DNA from: Victivallales bacterium
GTDB taxonomy: Bacteria > Verrucomicrobiota > Lentisphaeria > Oligosphaerales > Lenti-02
DNA length: 5,054 nucleotides
Assembly (NCBI GenBank): GCA_018648945.1
Contig: JABGQJ010000582.1
Coordinates: 1-5,054, forward strand
Direction of reading: 5' to 3'
In this document: positions 1 to 5,054 of the stretch, piece after piece
Position numbering within the stretch: the stretch's first letter is position 1
How the letters are laid out: every line of letters begins with the position of its first letter
Position numbers and translations under genes: made by a program
Notes under the pieces: generated by a model
The model's database searches: none
Told to the model about the DNA's origin: nothing
What the model saw: only the letters and a program-made list of their open reading frames with translations

Positions 1-294
1 GAGGCTGGCTACGATGTGATCAACCCGGTGCAGACCAATTGCCGCGACATGGAGCCCGAACGCCTGAAGCGGGAGTTTGGCAAGGACATCTGCTTCTGGG
101 GCGGCGGTTGCGATACGCGCGACGTGCTGAACCGAGCCACGCCAGCCAAGGTGCGGCAACATGTCTTGGAACGGCTGAAGATCTTCGCGCCAAGCGGCGG
201 CTTCGTGTTCAACACCGTACACAATATCCTGCCTGACGTGCCGCCCGAGAATATCGTGGCCATGTTCGATGCCGTCAGGGAATTCAACGGGTGA
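1..294 (+). CDS. Uroporphyrinogen decarboxylase-fold (URO-D/MtaA-like) family protein, C-terminal part
   Basis: The reading frame is open from base 1 and ends at TGA 292-294, so only the last 97 residues are present and the true start is outside the window. The visible part matches the C-terminal half of the URO-D fold. It has an INPVQ strand, a 'MEPERLKREFGKD' helix leading into the strand CFWGGGCDTRDVL (residues 31-43 of the fragment), a 'TPAKVRQHVLERL' helix, GGFVFNTVHNIL (66-77), and the family-typical PPENIVAMFDAVREF near the end. True heme-pathway HemE proteins differ around these strands. This version resembles the large group of bacterial URO-D-like proteins related to the methyltransferases MtaA and CmuA, found in sugar-catabolic loci and mostly uncharacterised. 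In MtaA a zinc-binding Cys sits just before the P-x-E-N helix; here that neighbourhood has His74, so any metal site would differ. The substrate is unknown. A GTG at 16 could be read as a start, but family-like sequence continues upstream to base 1. It probably shares a transcript with the mutarotase gene 25 bases downstream. Confidence 0.82.
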   Translation, partial: EAGYDVINPVQTNCRDMEPERLKREFGKDICFWGGGCDTRDVLNRATPAKVRQHVLERLKIFAPSGGFVFNTVHNILPDVPPENIVAMFDAVREFNG

Positions 295-305
295 GCCCGC
301 GACCA

Positions 306-311
306 AAGGAG
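306..311 (+). promoter_or_regulatory. Ribosome binding site of the mutarotase gene
   Basis: AAGGAG lies 8 bases before the ATG at 320, a near-ideal Shine-Dalgarno and spacing. It decides the start of the mutarotase gene: the longer in-frame ATG at 269 has no comparable site and would overlap the upstream gene by 26 bases. Confidence 0.8.
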
Positions 312-319
312 ACCAGACG

Positions 320-658
320 ATGCAGCGCAACGGAACGGTCCTGGCAGTAAGGGAGGAGAAGATCGAGCGCTACAAGGAACTGCACGCAGCGGCGTGGCCC
401 GATGTGCTCGCCATGCTCAAGCAGGTCCACATCCAGAACTACTCGATCTACCTGCGCAAGCTGCCGGACGGGAAACACTACCTGTTTAGCTACTTCGAGT
501 ACACCGGCGACGACTATGCGGGCGACATGGACAAAATGGCGACCGACCACACGACCCAGAGATGGTGGGCCGAGTGCATGCCTTGCCAAGAGCCCCTTCC
601 CGACCGCGCCGAAGGTGAATGGTGGGCAGGGATGGAAGAGGTCTTCCACCTGGACTGA
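320..658 (+). CDS. L-rhamnose mutarotase family protein (RhaM-like)
   Basis: A complete gene of 112 residues. The RhaM family catalyses interconversion of the alpha and beta anomers of L-rhamnose, and in some members fucose-like or other pyranoses, in the cytoplasm. It is a small dimeric ferredoxin-like alpha/beta barrel. Visible family signatures are the YKELH motif with Tyr18 and His22, which coincide in number with the catalytic Tyr18/His22 of E. coli RhaM as I recall it. Next come AWPDVLAML (25-33), NYSIYL (40-45), the strand HYLFSYFEY (53-61), the TQRWWAECMPCQ motif (79-90) and the C-terminal EEVFHLD. It is about eight residues longer than E. coli RhaM (104 aa). The extra residues lie in the loop around 62-76 and before the last strand. 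The start at 320 is chosen for its Shine-Dalgarno at 306-311. No rhamnose isomerase, kinase or aldolase gene is visible in the window, so rhamnose itself as substrate is inferred only from family; a related sugar is possible. It is probably in an operon with the URO-D-like gene upstream. Confidence 0.9.
   Translation: MQRNGTVLAVREEKIERYKELHAAAWPDVLAMLKQVHIQNYSIYLRKLPDGKHYLFSYFEYTGDDYAGDMDKMATDHTTQRWWAECMPCQEPLPDRAEGEWWAGMEEVFHLD
633..648. repeat. Short inverted repeat at the convergent gene ends
   Basis: TGGAAG (633-638) and CTTCCA (643-648) form a 6-bp stem with a 4-base loop inside the last codons of the mutarotase gene. A second TGGAAG at 661-666, just past the stop codon, could pair with the same CTTCCA using a 12-base loop. 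There is no T-tract on either side, so it is not a standard intrinsic terminator. It could be chance. Confidence 0.25.
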
Positions 659-678
659 GATGGAAGCCTGGGAATCGA
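659..678. other. Convergent intergenic gap of 20 bases
   Basis: The stop codons of the plus-strand mutarotase gene (656-658) and the minus-strand large gene (679-681) are separated by 20 bases. The gap is too short for a conventional hairpin-plus-T-tract terminator in either direction, and none is seen. Transcripts from either side must end inside the opposing gene, overlap, or rely on Rho. Confidence 0.8.
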
Positions 679-3600
679 CTACGGCCTGAACCAGAGATTC
701 ACGGTGATCTCCCTGCCCTGCGGCACCCCGATGCCTTCCGCATAGAGCCAGGTTCCCGGCTGACTGTAGATGTCGGTGGAAATCTGAGTGGAGACCTTCC
801 GTCCGTCAGCCAGCTCCACTTCCAGCCAGAAGCTACGCACCTTGAAGTAGTCCTCGCCAGGATTCGACAGACGGAAGACGTTCCGCAAGCCCAGCGTGCG
901 AATCGCCTCTAGCGTCAGTGGCACCTTCACCGCCTCAACCCAGACGTTGTCCCGTTCACTGCCGCCAGCGGGTGCCATATTGCCGAGCTTGACGTCGTTC
1001 ACGATGGCGAATGTACCATACCGATCTCCCGTGCCGGAGAGCCCCTGGCCATCGTAACGCAACCACGCCTGCTTGGCGTTGCGCAGCATCACGACGGTGA
1101 CTCCAGGCAATGGCATGGGCGGCGCCGCGTAGTGCTGGCCTGCGCCCTTGAGCAGTTCCCAGATCAACTCCTTCTCCTTGCCCTCGAACCGCATGTTCGC
1201 CCATATGGCCCAATCGCCGGACGAGTCGTCGCCCGCGCCCACGTCGCTGATGAGTCGGATCTGGACCTGCTGTCCCGCCCAGGGAGCCAGGTCTCCTTCG
1301 ATGGGTAGCCACTCGTGCTTCGTCACCGTCTGCTCGCCGATCTGCGTTTCCTTGCCCTTGGCGTCGGTCACAGTCATGCGGAAGAGAATGCCGTCGCCCA
1401 GGTGACTGTCGTCGCCCTTGCCCACCAAGGCGCGCAGCACGCCCGGCCGGTCTGGCACGGTTAGCGGCCCGAAGATGGCGCAGCTATACCCCTCGCCCTT
1501 CTTGTAGGGCGGGTGCATGAACAGCCCATTGCGCGACACGCCGCCACAGGAACGGTCAGTCACGTATACGCCAGCACCAAAGCCATCCGCGATGCCCTTC
1601 TCCTCCTCACCGCGCAGGCGCATGCCGCTCGTCCATTCATCCGGCAGCTTACCTAGTTCCCGGAACCGCCGCTCCGCCGTGAGCGTGCGGTTCTCGCGAT
1701 GCATCAGTTCGCCAGCGACCACCAGGATGGGGCAATCCTCCGCCGTTTCCCGCTTCGGCACGCCCAAGTCCACACTCACAGTCACTGGTTTGTCCGGGAG
1801 CAGCATTACCTGTTTCTCAACGCCGCGGACAGTCACGGTCGCCGGCATGGCCTGTTGCACATTGGCATGGATCTCCAAGCTCAGCACGGTGTCAGCCAGC
1901 GAAGGCTCGATCCGGCACAGCGGCACCACCGTGAAGTCGATCCACTTGCCGTTCGTCCGCTTCCAGATGCGCTCCCCGGGCTTGGCGGTCTGGGGGATCC
2001 GGAAGGGACGGGTGTTCTCGCCAACCTGAATCAATACGGATTCCCCAGGCACGACACGATCCCGGTCGCAGGTCAGCGCTGTGCCTGCCGGAACTTTGGG
2101 CTCGCTCAGCAGATAGCTGAACGCCCCATCGACTGGCTCCACGTAGGTCAGTCCCCGCGCCCGCCGTAGCTTGGCCGGTCCCAGCTCCTTGCGGTCCTCG
2201 GCCAAAGCCACCGCCTTGCTCGCCGAGATGGCAAAGCCGCAGTCGCTGCCCTGGAACGGGATCACTTCGTACTGGTCGTCCAGCAGAATCCGGCAGATGC
2301 CAGGGCCATCGGAGGCCGCCGTGGCAAAGCGAGTGAAGTCCCCCCGGCCATCCACGTACAGGTACTTTGGCGTCACCGCCAGATCAGCACGATGCCCATC
2401 CTTCTCCGCACTGAGCACATCCACCACACCATCGTCGGTCCACCCCATATAGGCATTGGGTGGCAGATCCACCAGTCGTCCCTGGGCCCTGGTACGCAAC
2501 GGCTCCCGGGCATTGCCATTGACCACGGTCACTACGCCACCAACGTACCGGGTCACAATCTGGTTGCGGCGATACGCGCCAGAGGCCACGGCGGCAGAGA
2601 CGTCCTGCAAGCTCCCATCCTCAGCCACATAGTGGATGGATTCCACGGAGGCGATGGTGTAGCGCTCCTGCAACTGCTGGAGCATGTAGTAGCTGCGCAA
2701 CGTGTTGCGGTAGCCCCCCGTGAACACCAGGAAGCCGGGATGCCCAAACGCGATGGTCGCCGCCAGGAAGCGGTCGATGCTGGCGTCCACCTCGCGCTGC
2801 GTGTCGCCAAGATGCGCCTTCCTGCCAAAGAACATCCCGATGTTGCCCATGCCGAAGTTGCAGCCCAGGTCGTGCATGCGGCGCAGGTCGAAGTCCACCA
2901 GCCAGGGGTTCTTGGGAATGCCATACCGCTGATCCTGCGCATAGTTGCCGTCGGTCAGCCCGCAGTAGGGGAAGTGATTGTTGCCCTCGGAGTAGACCGG
3001 TCCACCCCACGCCTTCTTCTGCAACAGCATGATCTCGCCGTAGGAATAGTAGGTCGCCGCGAAGGTCGCAGCACCGGGCACACGGTGATCGTAGTCGGTC
3101 CGGCTCCAAGGCGTGACCGCTGTATGCACATCGCAGTAGGCTGTGCTGAACCGGAACTTCTTCTCGATGATCGGCGCCAGCTTCTCGCAGTACTCCACCG
3201 CCCGCAACGGCTTGGGCGCATAGCACCGCGCCCACGCGTGTTGCAGTTGGTTGTCCGGCCGACGGTTGATCAGGTCGAGGCTCCAAAACTCGTTCACCGG
3301 CGCAAAGTCGGTGTAGTTGTTGTAGGGGCCGTAGGTGAAGCCCAGCTCGTCCTGCATGATGCGCGCGTAGTCGAACTGCCCCTTGTCGCCGCCCTTCCTG
3401 GGTGCCGTCTTGGTGCGGAAGGTGAAGCTCTCGTGATCATCGCGCCAGCCAGTCTCGTGGTCAGTCACGATGATCTCGGTCATGCCATGCCGATGCACCT
3501 TGCGCCAGTGGGCGGCATCGTTCTCGCGGTTGCTTGCTCCATGGGCCCGCCAGAGGCCCTTGCCAGTGATGTGCTTCCATGGCGACTCCGGATTCGGGAT

Positions 3601-5019
3601 CTCCGGCAACACGTCCTCGAACTTGGGCGACAGGCAAAACACAAACCGCTCGTAGCAGGGAGCGCGCACGCCGTTGGTCTTGGGCGTGTACTGGGTACCG
3701 CCATTGCAGGCCACGCCGTCCTTGTCGATGCGGTTGATCGCGTAGGGCTCGCTGGCATTGGAGAGGGTCCAGTCCACATGTGCCGCAAAGAACAACGGTT
3801 TGCCCACCGATCCGGAGGCCAACACGGCAGGTCGCGCCGACTTGCCATACGTGTAGTAGGGAAGCGTGACCAAACGGGGGTTGGTCGCCCCGACCACCGC
3901 CCCGAACCGGACCTGGGCGACCACGCCATTGGTCACGTTCACGTCTGCCACTAAGCTCTGCCCGAGCAACCAGTAGGTAGTTTGCACGACCGCATCTTTG
4001 CCATCTGCCTTGATGCTCCAAGAGGCGATGGCCTTCCCATCTTCCACCTTCGCATCGATCAGCGTCACCGACTCGGGAGGCACGGCCTTGCCATCCGGCC
4101 CCGCCACGAAGATGCCGCCACCAACAGCGGGGCGGATCCAGTCCCCCCGGCCCTGCCAACGCATACGCATTCCATCCCACTGACATGTCCCGAACGGGAT
4201 CTGGACGTCGATCCCACCGCCATCCGCGAAGCGGCTAGTCAACCGGAACTGCACGGTCCCGCGGCGGGCTTGCTGCTTCGATTCCCCAACGGCCTTCGGC
4301 ACGATCGTCTCTGCCCGGTTCGGAAACGGCAACCGCCCTCGCCCCACGTTCAGCGCCCGATCACGACCGGGGAACACCTCCACGCCGCGCTTGGCACGGG
4401 GCTTGAACGCCAGCGTCGCGAACTCCTCCTTGAAGACCGCCAGATTGTCGAAGTAGAGAACCCGATCCTCCTTGTTCCGCCCGCCAGTGATGCGGAAACC
4501 CAGGAAGGTCGCCCCACCCTTGGCCACCCGCTCAATCTGCTCCGGCGTCAGCCGCTTGTGGCAGAGGAACCACTCCTGCCACCGCATGTTCAGCAGGTTG
4601 ACGCCAAAGGGCACCCCGTCCCCATCTGCAAAGAGCAGATTGATGGAGACCGACGGCGTGGCCTTGTCGCGCCCCAGGAAGTTGTTGCCATAGATCCAGC
4701 AACTGACCGCATCAAAGGAGTCCGGTAGTGGAATCGGCTTGGGCGGCACCATGTTCACCTCGGGCCCGTTGCCATCGGCCCGGTACACGAGTTTGGCCAC
4801 GTATTTGCCCCAGATCTGCTGCTCGCGCGAGCGCTCGAAGGACGCCACAGCCTCCTTCGTCTCCCCCCGCCAGCCTGTCATGTCCTCGAAGTCCACCAAC
4901 GGGGGATGGTCGTCCGTCGTGCGTCCCGCCCAATCCAGTTCGTACGGACGCACTCCCACCGTCTGCGCTGCCAAACTGAGGGTCATCACCAAAGTCACGA
5001 CTGCTGTGCGCCAATGCAT
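679..5019 (-). CDS. Large secreted multidomain glycoside-hydrolase-like protein (putative GH101-type barrel with accessory beta-sandwich domains)
   Basis: A complete gene of 1446 residues, starting at ATG 5019-5017 and ending at TAG. The N-terminus is a signal peptide: Arg4, a hydrophobic stretch at about 6-17, and likely cleavage near SLAAQ (15-19). No lipobox or C-terminal anchor is evident. Inferred layout: (1) about 40-198, a carbohydrate-binding-like beta-sandwich closing with VLYFDNLAVF; (2) about 250-470, a beta-rich domain like the sandwich preceding GH101 barrels; (3) about 485-790, a probable (beta/alpha)8 barrel with TDHETGWRDDHESF (519-532), YCDVH (628-632) and YSEGNN (676-681); (4) about 815-970, post-barrel beta-strands, including VVTVVNGN; (5) about 1130-1280, an NPCBM/CBM51-like or galactose-binding-like domain with SRNGLFMHPP (1162-1171) and DWAIWANMRFEG (1269-1280); (6) about 1300-1446, a beta-rich module I do not recognise. 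Candidate catalytic residues are Asp630 (nucleophile) and Glu678 (acid/base), by analogy with retaining GH101-type enzymes. Eighteen cysteines are present. Secretion and a glycan-processing role are fairly well supported; the GH101 relationship is from pattern memory and the substrate is unknown. Alternatives are another DUF-type barrel family or a catalytically inactive glycan-binding protein. Confidence 0.88.
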   Translation of the reverse strand: MHWRTAVVTLVMTLSLAAQTVGVRPYELDWAGRTTDDHPPLVDFEDMTGWRGETKEAVASFERSREQQIWGKYVAKLVYRADGNGPEVNMVPPKPIPLPDSFDAVSCWIYGNNFLGRDKATPSVSINLLFADGDGVPFGVNLLNMRWQEWFLCHKRLTPEQIERVAKGGATFLGFRITGGRNKEDRVLYFDNLAVFKEEFATLAFKPRAKRGVEVFPGRDRALNVGRGRLPFPNRAETIVPKAVGESKQQARRGTVQFRLTSRFADGGGIDVQIPFGTCQWDGMRMRWQGRGDWIRPAVGGGIFVAGPDGKAVPPESVTLIDAKVEDGKAIASWSIKADGKDAVVQTTYWLLGQSLVADVNVTNGVVAQVRFGAVVGATNPRLVTLPYYTYGKSARPAVLASGSVGKPLFFAAHVDWTLSNASEPYAINRIDKDGVACNGGTQYTPKTNGVRAPCYERFVFCLSPKFEDVLPEIPNPESPWKHITGKGLWRAHGASNRENDAAHWRKVHRHGMTEIIVTDHETGWRDDHESFTFRTKTAPRKGGDKGQFDYARIMQDELGFTYGPYNNYTDFAPVNEFWSLDLINRRPDNQLQHAWARCYAPKPLRAVEYCEKLAPIIEKKFRFSTAYCDVHTAVTPWSRTDYDHRVPGAATFAATYYSYGEIMLLQKKAWGGPVYSEGNNHFPYCGLTDGNYAQDQRYGIPKNPWLVDFDLRRMHDLGCNFGMGNIGMFFGRKAHLGDTQREVDASIDRFLAATIAFGHPGFLVFTGGYRNTLRSYYMLQQLQERYTIASVESIHYVAEDGSLQDVSAAVASGAYRRNQIVTRYVGGVVTVVNGNAREPLRTRAQGRLVDLPPNAYMGWTDDGVVDVLSAEKDGHRADLAVTPKYLYVDGRGDFTRFATAASDGPGICRILLDDQYEVIPFQGSDCGFAISASKAVALAEDRKELGPAKLRRARGLTYVEPVDGAFSYLLSEPKVPAGTALTCDRDRVVPGESVLIQVGENTRPFRIPQTAKPGERIWKRTNGKWIDFTVVPLCRIEPSLADTVLSLEIHANVQQAMPATVTVRGVEKQVMLLPDKPVTVSVDLGVPKRETAEDCPILVVAGELMHRENRTLTAERRFRELGKLPDEWTSGMRLRGEEEKGIADGFGAGVYVTDRSCGGVSRNGLFMHPPYKKGEGYSCAIFGPLTVPDRPGVLRALVGKGDDSHLGDGILFRMTVTDAKGKETQIGEQTVTKHEWLPIEGDLAPWAGQQVQIRLISDVGAGDDSSGDWAIWANMRFEGKEKELIWELLKGAGQHYAAPPMPLPGVTVVMLRNAKQAWLRYDGQGLSGTGDRYGTFAIVNDVKLGNMAPAGGSERDNVWVEAVKVPLTLEAIRTLGLRNVFRLSNPGEDYFKVRSFWLEVELADGRKVSTQISTDIYSQPGTWLYAEGIGVPQGREITVNLWFRP

Positions 5020-5026
5020 CGGGAGA

Positions 5027-5032
5027 CTCCTC
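5027..5032 (-). promoter_or_regulatory. Ribosome binding site of the large secreted protein gene
   Basis: On the minus strand the sequence reads GAGGAG, with the AGGAG core 7 bases before the ATG at 5019. This supports that start, which also places a well-formed signal peptide at the very N-terminus. A TATCCT (minus strand, 5042-5037) lies 18 bases upstream of the start and is only weakly like a -10 box. A matching -35 would fall beyond the window, so no promoter is called. Confidence 0.75.
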
Positions 5033-5054
5033 GGGCAGGATAGCTACATGTACT

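Noticed and set aside
269..319. Upstream in-frame ATG giving a longer mutarotase
   Set aside because: It would overlap the upstream gene, adds 17 residues not typical of the family, and ignores the strong Shine-Dalgarno at 306-311 placed for the ATG at 320.
633..666. Intrinsic terminator between the convergent genes
   Set aside because: The stem is only 6 bp and no T-rich tract follows on either strand.
2392..3954. A 520-codon open frame on the plus strand, antisense to the large gene
   Set aside because: It lies entirely inside the minus-strand gene. Its product is a His/Val/Arg/Leu-rich string with no recognisable domain, and it has no convincing ribosome binding site that I can see. Long antisense frames of this kind are expected in GC-rich genes with strong third-position GC bias.
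3461..4186. A 241-codon minus-strand frame offset from the large gene
   Set aside because: It is an out-of-frame shadow on the same strand. The main frame is continuous and shows coherent protein motifs through the whole stretch, so no frameshift is implied.
3982..4728. A 248-codon plus-strand open frame opposite the large gene
   Set aside because: It is the antisense shadow of the large protein's N-terminal modules: low-complexity Pro/Arg/His/Leu composition and no domain signature.
5045..5052. TACATGTA palindrome upstream of the large gene as an operator
   Set aside because: Eight bases at the window edge with no second copy; too short to distinguish from chance.

Overview
The window is a GC-rich, densely coding bacterial segment with three genes and almost no non-coding sequence. 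On the plus strand are the C-terminal part of a uroporphyrinogen-decarboxylase-fold (URO-D/MtaA-like) protein, cut by the left edge, and then a complete L-rhamnose mutarotase family gene. They are 25 bases apart and look co-transcribed. On the minus strand a single gene of 1446 codons fills most of the rest (679-5019). It encodes a very large, probably secreted, multidomain glycoside-hydrolase-like protein. It converges on the mutarotase gene with only 20 bases between the two stop codons.

Nothing here fixes the taxonomy. URO-D-fold proteins with a WGGGCDT motif, stand-alone sugar mutarotases and giant signal-peptide-bearing carbohydrate-active proteins recur together in polysaccharide-degrading bacteria of the Planctomycetota, Verrucomicrobiota/Lentisphaerota and Armatimonadota. 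That group of lineages is my best guess (inference). No tRNA, rRNA, CRISPR array, insertion sequence or long repeat was seen.

Layout: 1-294 URO-D-like C-terminus; 295-319 short spacer carrying a strong ribosome binding site; 320-658 mutarotase; 659-678 convergent gap; 679-5019 secreted enzyme on the minus strand; 5020-5054 its leader with a good Shine-Dalgarno, the promoter lying mostly or wholly beyond the right edge.

Functional reading (inference): the large protein would act outside the cytoplasm on a glycan or glycoconjugate, the mutarotase would equilibrate the anomers of a released deoxy- or related sugar inside the cell, and the URO-D-like protein would have an unknown, possibly one-carbon transfer, role in the same catabolic locus. 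The most interesting item is the large enzyme. Its central region looks like a retaining (beta/alpha)8 barrel related to the GH101 endo-alpha-N-acetylgalactosaminidase type, with candidate catalytic residues Asp630 and Glu678, inside a domain architecture I do not recognise as a characterised family.
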